A DNA stretch of 64,000 bases, from contig NC_081824.1 of assembly GCF_030867095.1 (NCBI RefSeq), positions 306,544,956-306,608,955 on the forward strand, read 5' to 3'. This DNA is from Alligator mississippiensis (lineage: Eukaryota; Chordata; Crocodylia; Alligatoridae). The notes below the pieces were generated by a model. It worked only from the letters and a program-made list of their open reading frames with translations, did no database searches and was not told the DNA's origin. Position 1 is the stretch's first letter, and the number at the start of each line of letters is the position of its first letter. The position numbers and the translations under genes were made by a program. Of this stretch, positions 9,000 to 19,922 are shown one piece after another.

Positions 9000-11205
9000 T
9001 GGCGAGATACAACACTCAAACCTGAATCTGGTTGTCTGTTTTTAGCCTAAGCTACTGGTGGAAATTTTCCATAGGTTCAGAGAGTGGTGGGGGCAAGCGA
9101 GTTATGGCAAGTTAGGCCACTCGTTCTCAGTGGTCCTTGGCCTTCCCACGGCACAGTGTTCAATGCTGTTCCAGGAGTCAGTCTGCCAGGATCACCTGGA
9201 CAAAATAAATGCAAGGTAGCCTGTTCACTCACGCTGGCCTGGGCCAAATGGCCAGGAAACATCAAGAACCTTAAGTTGTAAAACCAGTGCAAAAAGGGGG
9301 CTCTTATTTGGAATTAATTAATTTTTGGGTCCCAACTTCATCTGATTGGGGATAACTGGAGTTTTGGGGGTTCGTCCCTATCTTTAAATCAAGTCTAGGA
9401 TGCCCAGAAACTGAGACACCCAAGAAAGGGGTAGCCACCATTGAAAGGTTTTGTCAAGGCTTCTCAAAATTAGCTATTCTTACAATGCATGTGAGCCTGA
9501 CCTCTGCATTCAGCTACTTTCCACCACTTGTGCACAAGTTCCTGAATCATTTATGGACTATCTTTGGTGCTTTTAAAATAACAGCAGAAACCACTGCAGG
9601 AACCTGAATAATGTTAATGGTTTGTTGTGGAATCTGCTGGCCAGTTGCAAAGTGACTAACGTACTCTATTCTAGAAACACATTAAGATGGAATGAGTGGA
9701 GATTTTTAACTTTTTACCCTACTATTGTCTACAATGGAGAGAACCAAAGTCAGGCCCATGCTCCATTACCTGTACAGCAACACCAGCCAACACCTGGTAG
9801 AAATAGTGAAAATGGTAGGACTAGGTTTTTTAGCACCCTGCTTAACTTCCTAGTGGTGGTTTGTAGCTCTGGGTTTTCAGAGCAGCACCAGTACAGCTTC
9901 CCAAGTTTGGAGCCAACATTTCCTCAAATCATCACTTTAAAACTGCAGACTGTGTCTTCTTACGTGTTTGAACAGCACCTAGCACAAGAGAAGCATCATT
10001 CTGACTGAAGCATTACTGAAATATAAATTGAAAGATACTCATTGATAATTACATTCAAAGCAAAGCTGGGCACACTGCTTTAGAAAAATATCTCAACCTC
10101 ATTTATTTCTTCAGTTCAAGACCCAATCGCTATATAAAGTTCACATTAGATACATTTCTCACCACCACACTGCATGCACCCCAATAGACCTTCCATTTCC
10201 TGTCTGTTTTTACAGTTAGTAATATTCAGCCACTTTATTTTGACAGACTTTCACAACCAAGTGGTCTGGTATTCTTTCAAAATAGTGCACAGCCATTAAT
10301 TTGTGTCCTCCATGGTGGCAGATACAATCATTATCTAAGTTCATGCTGAGGGGGAAAATGTTGGACTGTGACTTTTTCTGGACCTTGTGCCAATCTGATG
10401 AAGTTTAATAATCTTAGCTAGTAATAAAAGTACTTTAAACTCCCAGTCAAAATTAAATTCTTCCTTTAAAGGTTAAGAACAATAATTCTTAGCAATCTGC
10501 TTTGAGGGGGCACAACTGCAATTTGTGGTGGCACATACCTTCTAACAGATGAAATGTGACTATTATAAAGACAAACTGGGTCACTTTAAAAAATATTAGC
10601 TACCCCCACCGCTCTTAACAGAGTAGGAATTAGAAATGTTTTTAGAATTTAATGGGCAAACCACATCCAACCATTCCTAGACTTCCTTAGTGTATCCCAC
10701 CTAGCTCTCAGACCTCTAGCTATCACCGTGCAATCACTTGAAACTGTCACTGTAAGCTGAGGCCGTGGGTTGCAGTCCCCTGCGTAACAACTGTGATTCG
10801 TCTCAACAGACTGACTCACGTTCAGACTGCAATTCTGTTCCCTCTGGAACAATGGCAGGTCAGTGACCAAAACAGACTCCTTAAACAAGATATTTACCCA
10901 GGACAGAAACATTTCAGACATATCTTAGAATCAATAACAGAAACCATGTGCATGCCTGTTTTACCATGTGCCTTCTCATAGCTTCTTCCTTCCACTGTCT
11001 TTCTTTGTTAGCCTGTCTCCTTGTTTGAGCTCACTGACAGGCCCCCACAGCTCATCCTAGAAGTAAGTTTTAAAAAAACCAAACTGTCTACAGCTCTTTC
11101 TGATTTGAAGTCTCCCAGCCTGCCTAACAACTAATTTTCTTCAGCCAGAACCCAGAAGGATATCATAATGTGTGCTTGGGTATTACCTAACAAGCCACTG
11201 CATCA
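9000..11205. other. Intergenic sequence, no gene seen
   Basis: Mixed AT-rich sequence between two CR1 copies, downstream of LANCL3 and upstream of XK. I see no exon-like conserved frame, no RNA gene and no well-bounded repeat. The open frames of 60-130 codons lack recognisable domains. Confidence 0.5.
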
Positions 11206-11211
11206 CTTCCC

Positions 11212-12412
11212 CATCACCTGGACAAGGGAGATGAGATTGATGTCATATATCTTGACTTCAAAAAAGCCTTCGATCTGGTGTCCCATGATCGTCTCTTGGA
11301 GAAACTGGCCAATTGTCGCCTTGGGTCCCCCACGATCCACTGGCTGGAAAATTGGCTCCGGGGTCGGACCCAGAGGGTAGTAATTGATGGAAGTCACTCA
11401 TCGTGGTGTCCTGTGACCAGTGGGGTCCCCCAGGGCTCTGTCCTTGGACCCATACTGTTCAACATCTTCATTAATGATGTGGACACTGGAGTCAGAAGCG
11501 GACTGGCCAAGTTCGCCGATGACACCAAACTTTGGGGCAAAGCATCCTCACCAGAAGACAGGCGGATGATCCAGGCTGACCTGGACAGGCTCAGCAAGTG
11601 GGCGGATGAGAATCTGATGGTGTTCAACGCCGATAAATGCAAGGTTCTCCACCTTGGGAAAAAAAACCTGCAGCATCCTTATAGGCTCGGCAGTGCTATG
11701 TTGGTTAGCACTATGGAAGAAAGAGACTTGGGGGTCATCATTGACCACAAGATGAACATGAGCCTGCAATGCGATGCTGCGGCTAGTAAAGCGACCAAAA
11801 CGCTGGCTTGCATCCATAGATGCTTCTCAAGCAAATCCCGGGACGTCATTCTCCCCCTGTACTCGGCCTTAGTGAGGCCGCAGCTGGAGTACTGCGTCCA
11901 GTTTTGGGCTCCACAATTCAAAAAGGATGTGGAGAAGCTTGAGAGAGTCCAGAGAAGAGCCACGCGCATGATCAGAGGTCAGGGAAGCAGACCCTACGAT
12001 GACAGGCTGAGAGCCCTGGGGCTCTTTAGCCTGGAAAAGCGCAGGCTCAGGGGTGATCTGATGGCCACCTACAAGTTTATCAGGGGTGACCACCAGTATC
12101 TAGGGGAACATTTGTTCACCAGAGCGCCCCAAGGGATGACGAGGACGAATGGTCACAAACTACTACAAGACCGTTTCAGGCTGGACATAAGGAAGAATTT
12201 CTTTACTGTCCAAGCCCCCAAGGTCTGGAACAGCCTGCCACCGGAGGTTGTTCAAGCGCCTTCATTGAACACCTTCAAGATGAAACTGGATGCTTATCTT
12301 GCTGGGATCCTATGACCCCAGCTGACGTCCTGCCCTTTGGGCAGGGGGCTGGACTCGATGATCTTCCGAGGTCCCTTCCAGCCCTAATGTTTATGAAATC
12401 TATGAAATCTCC
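11212..12412 (+). mobile_element. CR1 LINE, 5'-truncated, young-looking
   Basis: A CR1 truncated at its 5' end inside the reverse transcriptase, beginning about GACAAGGGAGATGAGATTG and ending with CCTTCCAGCCCTAATG then TATGAAATCTATGAAATC, the CR1-type 3' repeat. Unlike the other copies here it keeps one uninterrupted frame to the natural stop at 12313-12315, so it is probably the most recent insertion of the window. Confidence 0.92.
11221..12315 (+). CDS. CR1 reverse transcriptase C-terminal part, open frame
   Basis: An uninterrupted frame of about 365 codons, coding for the palm, thumb and C-terminal part of the CR1 reverse transcriptase. It opens as DKGDEIDVIYLDFKKAFDLV, which contains the first catalytic Asp. 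It then has the GVPQGSVLGPILFNIFINDV motif (near 11425-11482) and FADDTKLWG (near 11512) with the two catalytic Asp. The tail [15 protein letters not shown] (near 11870) is CR1-typical. There is no true initiating ATG: the N terminus and endonuclease are missing through 5' truncation, so no active protein is expected. Confidence 0.85.
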   Translation, partial: DKGDEIDVIYLDFKKAFDLVSHDRLLEKLANCRLGSPTIHWLENWLRGRTQRVVIDGSHSSWCPVTSGVPQGSVLGPILFNIFINDVDTGVRSGLAKFADDTKLWGKASSPEDRRMIQADLDRLSKWADENLMVFNADKCKVLHLGKKNLQHPYRLGSAMLVSTMEERDLGVIIDHKMNMSLQCDAAASKATKTLACIHRCFSSKSRDVILPLYSALVRPQLEYCVQFWAPQFKKDVEKLERVQRRATRMIRGQGSRPYDDRLRALGLFSLEKRRLRGDLMATYKFIRGDHQYLGEHLFTRAPQGMTRTNGHKLLQDRFRLDIRKNFFTVQAPKVWNSLPPEVVQAPSLNTFKMKLDAYLAGIL

Positions 12413-12994
12413 CTGTACAGACTCCCCAGTGTTCAGGCACTGTGTGGCTAATAAACATTCCAGTATGTAATCATTTCCCTTCACTGTCCAAGTTATACGT
12501 AGCATTCATGAAATTATTGAACAGAAGTATTCCTAACATTATGCCATCTCAGCTTCATGTCTGGAAAAAAAGTATTACAAACAAAAAGAAGAGTGTTTTG
12601 TTCAGGAGACTTCTTGATCTGGTAAATTTGCAACTCCTACTGTAGGTGGTCACAAAGGAGGGTACTACAGAAAATGGAGGGATCAAGTGTTTTTACTACT
12701 GTGCTAGCTAATCTTCTCCAGTTAGGAACTGAAAGTGATTTAAAGAAGAGGGAGAACATGGGTGCAGCGAGAGGTTAGGCAGACTGAAAATAAGTGTCTG
12801 AATTGGAAATTTACCAATAGATCAAAGTAACATCTCTGTTGTTATGAAAATCATCATAGGACATCTAATAAGGATCTCTAGTCCAGACATTTATCAAATA
12901 AAAGACCTCATCTCCAGCAGCACAGTGCCACCTCCTAAAAAACACTGGTAGTGCTTCAGAAGATTAAGAGGCACATATGGTGAAACAGAACCAT

Positions 12995-13031
12995 ATAACC
13001 ATAGAAAATTAGGTTTGGAAGGGACCTCAGG
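12995..13031 (-). mobile_element. CR1 3'-end fragment, part 1 (split)
   Basis: AACCATAGAAAATTAGGTTT then GGAAGGGACCTCAGG is a reversed CR1 3' end. It stops at 13031 and continues at 14299 after an inserted transposon. Confidence 0.7.
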
Positions 13032-14294
13032 GGTGCATCCACACATGCAAGCACGTGCGCTTGCAGCAGCTCAAATAGAAGCGGTGCAAATTTGAGCCAG
13101 GACTTTTTGCTTCAGCACACGTGCTCGGACATGCACTTTATTGTGGAGCAAATTGTGCCAATTGGGGCAAAATAACCCTGCCTGACTCCTCCTGGAGCTG
13201 CAGCCAGGGAGATCTAGAGCACCTGTGCTGTCCCCAGCAGTATAAAAAGCTGCCCCAGCAAGTAGGTCAGGGCTACTCACTCTCAGGAGCTTCTGGGGCC
13301 CAGCCAATTGGTACTTGGGGACATTACCCCTTGTGCCAGCTGGACTGCTGGAGTAGCTATGAGAGCTCCCTGCACCCTTTACCCAATGCAGCAGTCTGGC
13401 AGTGGGGGCTGCTGTCTGGCTGTGACCTGCTGTGCACCTGCCAGACCCAGATGGGGACTGCAGAGCCAGTAGAGGCATCTGCCTCTCTGGGCCAGCTGCC
13501 AGTGGGCTGTGACTGCAGGGTTGGCCTCTGTGCAGCACTACTGCCATGTGTGCCCCTGCCTGGCCATCTGGGTAGCTATTGCCCAGATGATGTTCCAGAT
13601 GTGATGGCCTGCTTTGAACTATCAAAGCATGTCCTTCTGGCCCCATTTGGCCAGGAGGTCAGCCACAGCTAGATGGGTCCAAGGGGCCAGCTCTGAGCAG
13701 GCAGGGTCCTGCCACTGGCCTCCCTAGTAGGAATTCTGGTCTTCCCTATTGGAAAACTCAAAAATCCCTGATAAAAAAATCCCAAAGCCACTCTGTAAAA
13801 TACCCCAAAATCCATGTTCCTCCACAATAAAAACAAAAGACCACTATAAAGAGACAGAGACAGTGATCAGGTGGGCAATGTTTAATTGATATTTCTACAG
13901 TGTTAAAGCAATGTGGAAGCCTACCAGTGTTTCTATCATAATAATAAAGTGAACTCTAAATACGTTTCATGAATTCATGAATATTTGCTGCCCTCCCACA
14001 AGGGCTACGGCCCCCCCAACAAGGGCTACGGCCCCCACACAGGGCCCAAATTGCCCCCTCAGGGGCTACCACTCCCCCCTCCAAGGCCCATATGCCCCAC
14101 CCCAGCCCCCCCAATTGCTGCCCCACCTGGCGCCATCCCCCGCCAACGGCTGCAGCCCCCCCCATGGCTGCCCCACCACGCTGCAAACTTGCAGTGCAGG
14201 GAACATTTTTTCATTCCCACACATGCCCCTTGCCCCATCTCAAAGAGGTTTGAGACAGGGAAAGAGGCACATGCGCGCTCATGTGGACGCGCCC
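13032..14294. mobile_element. TIR DNA transposon splitting a CR1 (1.26 kb)
   Basis: The left end GGTGCATCCACACATG and the complement of the right end GGGGCGCGTCCACATGAG form an imperfect terminal inverted repeat. CR1 sequence flanks both sides (CCTCAGG before, CAGGAGGTTATC after), with CAGG on both sides as a possible 4-bp target duplication. The interior is GC-rich and open in several frames on both strands, but no transposase motif is recognisable, so it is probably non-autonomous. Superfamily unassigned. Confidence 0.6.
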
Positions 14295-14395
14295 CAGGAG
14301 GTTATCTTGTCTAACTCCCTGCTGAAACCAGGACCAGCCGCAACTATATCAACTCAGCCAAGGCTTTGTTTAGCCGGGTCTTAAAAACCTCCAAA
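14295..14395 (-). mobile_element. CR1 3'-end fragment, part 2 (split)
   Basis: Continuation of the fragment at 12995-13031: GAGGTTATCTTGTCTAACTC, CCAAGGCTTTGTTTAGCCGG, TCTTAAAAACCTCC. The break point is inside the conserved GGACCTCAGGAGGTTATC stretch. Confidence 0.7.
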
Positions 14396-14399
14396 AGAG

Positions 14400-15716
14400 G
14401 TTCCTCAAAAGAAATGAAGTCATCAATACAAATATGTATAACATTGGAGGTTAGGCTTTTATTTAAGGCCAAAAAATAATCACAGCTTTTATCTTAACAA
14501 GGTGGGTTTACACACAGTTTGTTCTGTCACTGCTAAGCCAGTAGTATTAACACTGCTTTAAAATGCCATAAAATCTAGCTTCTATTATAATCTATAATAC
14601 AAAACCAGTACAGTAAGCACAACCTGAAAGATCACAGTGTTTAAAACATTACAACAGTAGGGTTTTATTTTTTTAAGCAATAAGGTGCATTTCTACAAGA
14701 ATAAAATCAATCTTGGTTCTAAAGATACTTTACCATACTACAGCTGTGCATGGGCATCACTGAGAAATGAAGCTAGGATGCAGCACTTCCTTATTACTCA
14801 AGAGGAGAATACTGGAATACAGCAAATGATCAGTTACTAACATGCACTAGATATGAAAAATATCTATGTTAGCAATGCGATTTACCTTTCCTTTTACATT
14901 TATAAGTACTTGCATCCGTACGTATTTTAGACATATTTAGTCATAGTGAGTGTAAATTGCTATCAAACAGGTATCCACTCATGCAAACACTAATATATAT
15001 GTACTTAACTGTTCTCTTGTAAATAGCCAGACTGGCTTCAAATAGATTTGCTGTCAACGTTCAGTTCACATGAGTAAAGGTAAGCATACGCCTGAGAGTT
15101 TCAGGCTTGGGGGCCCAGGAGGATGGGCCTACTTTGTCAGATTTTGTACCACTGAAATCAATGGAAGTTGTAGCATGAATTTCAATGGCTGCCGGAACAG
15201 GCTCTACATGAGTACACAAGGTCAAATGCAATGGAAAAAAATCAGGCTCGTTATTAGGGCAAAAACCTCCCTAATCAGACATGTTTAATTGGTAATGAAG
15301 ACTGAAACACTCTTTAATTTCAGTTTAAATAGTACTTTTCCTTAATATCAAATGTGGACATTTAAGATTATCTTGCACCCTCTCACATACAGTATACAAC
15401 TGACCTCAGAACTTCTATAATTGATTTTTGGGTTTTTTTGGTATGCCATTATGTAACTTTGCTTAGGAATGTCACTATATAATAAAATATCTTTTATTCA
15501 ACAATCAACACATTGCTATGCAAAATAAGTTTTAATGAAAAGAAGTTTTCTGCCATATCTATATTGTTGTAGTTGAACCTAAATGCCATACTCCTCTCTT
15601 TCAATGAAAAAAGGTGTTCTTTATATATCAAAAAGAAACTAGTCTTTCATCTTTTAAGATAATGCTGTTCACTACTTACATATTTATTTTTCAAAACATG
15701 ACTTGAGGTGTTAAAT
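14400..15716. other. Intergenic sequence, no gene seen
   Basis: AT-rich unique-looking sequence downstream of LANCL3. No conserved frame, RNA gene or well-bounded repeat is recognised. Confidence 0.5.
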
Positions 15717-15724
15717 GCATAGAG

Positions 15725-15908
15725 CAGTGGTTTTCAACCTGTGGCCTGCAGACCCATGGGGGTCTGCAAAATATGACTATGATCAATCAAAAGTATGCAA
15801 ATACCCACACTTAAGTTCAAAGGGTTCCAGCGCCTCCATTCAAAATTTACAAAGCGGTCTGCACCTCCATTCAAAATTTTTTAGGGGTCCACAGATGAAA
15901 AAACACTG
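15725..15908. mobile_element. Non-autonomous hAT element, family H1 (184 bp)
   Basis: Starts CAGTGGTTTTCAACCTGTGG and ends AAAAAACACTG. It is flanked by GCATAGAG (15717-15724) and GCACAGAG (15909-15916), an 8-bp target duplication with one mismatch, as expected for hAT. The interior (GATCAATCAAAAGTATG, TTCAAAATTTTTTAG) matches the copy at 23021-23202. Confidence 0.85.
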
Positions 15909-15916
15909 GCACAGAG

Positions 15917-18600
15917 TATATAAGTAGCAATGACAATATATTTCTTGGATTGCTCTCACATTGAATTTCTTCACATTACATTTCAATTAGTTAATTAAAC
16001 TATATGAATGGATGGTGGTAGGTACTACTAACAGTACCAATATGAGCAGAATTGTTTTCAGTGACTATGCACCAATCTACTGCTTCTGATGAGTTTTGCT
16101 ATTATAGACATTGATGTGTTTTTCAAGGCAGCAAAAACCAGTTAAGTACAGTGTATGCTGTACAAATATTTGTGCAATGAAGCAAATTCTGTGCTGTTCT
16201 CTTGGAAAATGCCTATTCACATCATTAAAATGCTGTATTGTTTAGTGGGCCCTGAGTTTTTCTGGCTTATGGCTTTGCAGTATGTCATTCCCTTAGTTAT
16301 ATGATTTTTTTCGTTATTTTCTTATTTGTTTTAAATTTAGCCTTAATGCTGCTTGCTACTCAATCCAAGCCATTTAAAAACAGCCTTAAGTTTTGTTGGT
16401 TTTTTTTCTTTCACAGAGATAGATGTAAGCTGGTTGTGCTAGCCAAAGATTATTCATCTATATGGTTCTTTTAAAGCAAGGTTCATCTTTAGACCTGTAT
16501 AAGATTTATATCCCACATATTCTGATCTCCCTACATGCTCTCATATATGTCAAAGGACATGAAAGATATATAGGTAGAGAGGAATATTACAATTAAGAAC
16601 CACCCTGCAGGCCAGAGACCCATTTTATTTTGGGTCAAATTGAGCGTCTAAGATGTACACTTAAAAATACAGGCACGTGCTTAAACAGGCAACTACATGC
16701 TTACACATACATTTGTGTTTGGAAGGCCTGTAACTCCATGTGCATAAGAGTAATTGCTTGACCAAACACCAGACTGCCTACAGAATGACCCACTTACTTC
16801 ACACTTGCTAATTGCCTACAATGGTCACACTTATAGGTTTATAATGTGACCTTTGAAACATATCAATGTTCTCATGGTATTCACTTCACTTTTATATATT
16901 CAGTATCAGAATACCCAAGTGCCATTATTTAGTTACAAAGGTAGCTGAAAAATCTTCAAGGGTGACCACTATATCTGCATTCATTTGTGCACATTTTAAA
17001 AACAATTTAAGTGTCTGTTTTGGAAAATTTAGCTATTTTATCCATCCTCTCATGATTGTCTTAATAGAAATGAGATACCACAGAAATGGAAATATTCCAT
17101 TTAAATTAATTTTTTGTTATAGTCACTGACCTGAAAAATCAGTGACAATATACAGTACAGTGATTATACCTACCATTAGGGAAGAGGCAGAGCCAGTGAG
17201 CAGAGGGCAGAGGGAAATGTGAAAATACTGTAATGCAAATATGTAGACAGTCTCTTTTTATATTTAGTCCTACAGTTGTTTTCAAGAGCAAAGGAACTGG
17301 ATTCCTAATCCAGCCTTCTGAAGCAATTCATAGCATGGGGGCAAGGTGGAAAAGGAAAAAAAAAACCTGTATACAGAACTGAGGTACAAAGCAATGGCAG
17401 AAAATAAATATATTCCAGGCGTTGCGATGCTGGAAATGGTAGGAAAACACAAGAGGTATTTGTTAGAACTTGCACTTCTGGTGCTGGAAATTATAAATGA
17501 AACTCAGCTCTATGAATACTAAAATTACTAAACTTCAATATTGCATATCTAGTATCCTATTTCCAACTAGAATAAATTATTCAACAACAAGAATTTGCAG
17601 ATGACTTGACAACAATCATAAATAGTATATAGCCCCTTTGGCTGATATCTAGTCTACTGGTTTACTCAATAAGAACAAGACACATATGCACAAATACATA
17701 TCACAAATAAGCAATGACACACATAATGTACGGCAAAGTATGTCCCCTTTGCTTAAGAAAGCATAACCAGAAACACTGTTATGGTGTTGTACCAGTTAAA
17801 TTCCCTAAATAGCCTTTATTTAAGCAATAAAACACATTAAGGGGTTTCACTTTAATATGTAAATGAGAGTCTGCCATTTGCTGTTCTGCATTTGGAAAAA
17901 GGCTGAGTAAGGGTCTCCTAGCATACAGTATTGTCATGGCACTAGCAGAATTTATACAGAGGTATGATTTTTCAAATCAAATAAACTTTGATTTGAATCG
18001 AATCAAATCAAATAAGATTATGGCACTGGAGTGGGAAGGGGTAACTTCCTGACTGAGACAGACAGTTTGATTAGTTTCCGAGAGCAGTAAGGAGAGAACA
18101 CAAAAGAGCTTATCACGTTATTGTATGTCACAAAGAGAAGCACTGGTATCTGTACTCAAGTTCCTGCTAATATCTTAAAGCTACAAATATAGAAAATAGA
18201 GTAAAAAGGAGACGAGATTACGTGGAGGAAAGAAAAGACAATCCAAATATGCATTACAACTGACATTTTCAAAAGTGCCAGAGGGTAATGTCTACACCGC
18301 ATTCAGGAGGTGTGATTACAGTGTACGTCAGTGTACCCAAACTAGCTTTAACCTAGCTGGATCAGTAGTATAAATAGTGAAGCCATCATTGAACAGGATC
18401 CAGTTGCTAAACAAGTACCTGCAAGCATAAGCAGGCTTGTGCTGCCCATGCTGAAGCCTGAGCCGCTAAGGCCTTACTGCAGTCAGTACCCAAAACAGTT
18501 GGATTAAAGTTTGAGCAGGTAGGTCTACATGTGCTGTGACAAATACCCTCCTACCACACTGCAGATCTATCGTGAGCCAGTTAAGTGCCTAACTCCATTA
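15917..18600. other. Intergenic sequence, no gene seen
   Basis: AT-rich sequence with no convincing exon, RNA gene or bounded repeat. A short AAATCAAA-type palindromic patch lies near 17975-18015. Confidence 0.5.
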
Positions 18601-18609
18601 GACAGACAA

Positions 18610-18712
18610 GGTTCCTTGGGTGAATTTGATATCTTTTATTAGACCAACCCAAATGGTTGGAGAATAGTTATTAAGCAAGCTTTCGGGTTCAAAAACCCTT
18701 CGTCAGGCCCAT
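18610..18712 (+). repeat. Interspersed repeat, family A
   Basis: Contains TTTGATATCTTTTATTAGAC, CAACCCAAATGG, GCAAGCTTTCGGGTTCAA and CCCTTCGTCAGGCC. The same ordered motifs occur at 57612-57705. The class is not recognised; no ends or target duplication could be set. Confidence 0.6.
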
Positions 18713-19566
18713 TAGATAATTTTCTTTTTACATTCCACACCAACTGTTCATTGTTGTCAACTCATAAATTAGCATTTGCTTCTGTAGAAACTTGGAAAAT
18801 GTACACAGACTTTGTTTGCAATTCTGAAGATCGGAATTTGAGCTACATTTGAGCCATTAACCTACAATTGCACCACAGTCATCTTAATATACAACAAAGT
18901 GTAGCAGCATATTTTTTGATGGCACACAAAAGCTTCACTGCTAAGAAAGTATGTGAAAGGCTTTTTAAGATGAAAGAAATGAATAATTCAATTTCAGCAC
19001 AAGATGTTCTGCAAGGGACTGAAATATCTAATTTTGTTATATCAATGAACTATAGGTCTCACTCTGCTCATGCTGAAATCAATGGCACAACTTTTATTGG
19101 CTTAAAGAAGAGATCCGACTCCAGTATTCTGAAAGTGAAAAGTGATTATGCCTGCTTTCTTTTGGTGGGTGGATATTAATTAAGGAGCCCAGCATACAAT
19201 CTTTATTCAAACAAGAACTCCTCAATCACAGGATTGGTCCCAGAATACACTATCCCTATGGCCAAAATTGCTAGCATGACCAAGGGTTGCAAGAAAAGGC
19301 AGGAAATTTGCTTGCTGGTGCTTCTGGAATACATAGCATATAAGAAGAGAATTCTTACTAAAAATGTAAATCAGAAGGAATGAACCCCATACAAAATTAA
19401 AAGTATCAAAGAAGACAGGAAGAATATTTAATTGTTACACATCCTGTCATTTATATGGAATGAGATTAAAAGATTAATAAAACTATATCCACTGAAAGTT
19501 AAACAAAACAGAAAAGTGAGACCAAATCCATTACCGTCACTGCATATTTTTTACTTTTTTCATATA

Positions 19567-19920
19567 CAGCAAAAGCTGTGCTATCCAGCACTTTATTAAA
19601 TCAGCATGCTCTATTAACCATCATGCTGATCAACATGGCAAAGGCAAAACTGGAAGTCCCATCCTGCCTGGCACTTCCAGTTTCACTGAGTCCCACTTTG
19701 CCAACTTTGGACCATGGCACAAGGCAAAGCAGCCTGTGCGGATCCGGCCCCCCTCCCTGTCCCCCGGCACACTAATGCCAGGGAGCACAAGTCCTGGTGC
19801 ACCGGACGTGGTGGAAGGGGCGGCAGCCCAAACAGGCAAAGACGCCTCTCAGGTAACTGGCATATTTGATTAACTGGCACTCCCCATTCCCACAGATGCT
19901 GGATAACACAGTTTTTACTG
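19567..19920. mobile_element. Tc1/mariner-pogo-like MITE (354 bp)
   Basis: The left end CAGCAAAAGCTGTGCTATCC and the complement of the right end CAGTAAAAACTGTGTTATCC form a terminal inverted repeat with about 3 mismatches in 20, continuing AGCA on both sides. A TA dinucleotide flanks each end (19565-19566 and 19921-19922), the target duplication expected of Tc1/mariner/pogo elements. It has no transposase gene. Confidence 0.75.
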
Positions 19921-19922
19921 TA

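Noticed and set aside
13071-13672. 183- and 191-codon frames on opposite strands
   Set aside because: No recognisable motif; they overlap on opposite strands in GC-rich transposon interior.
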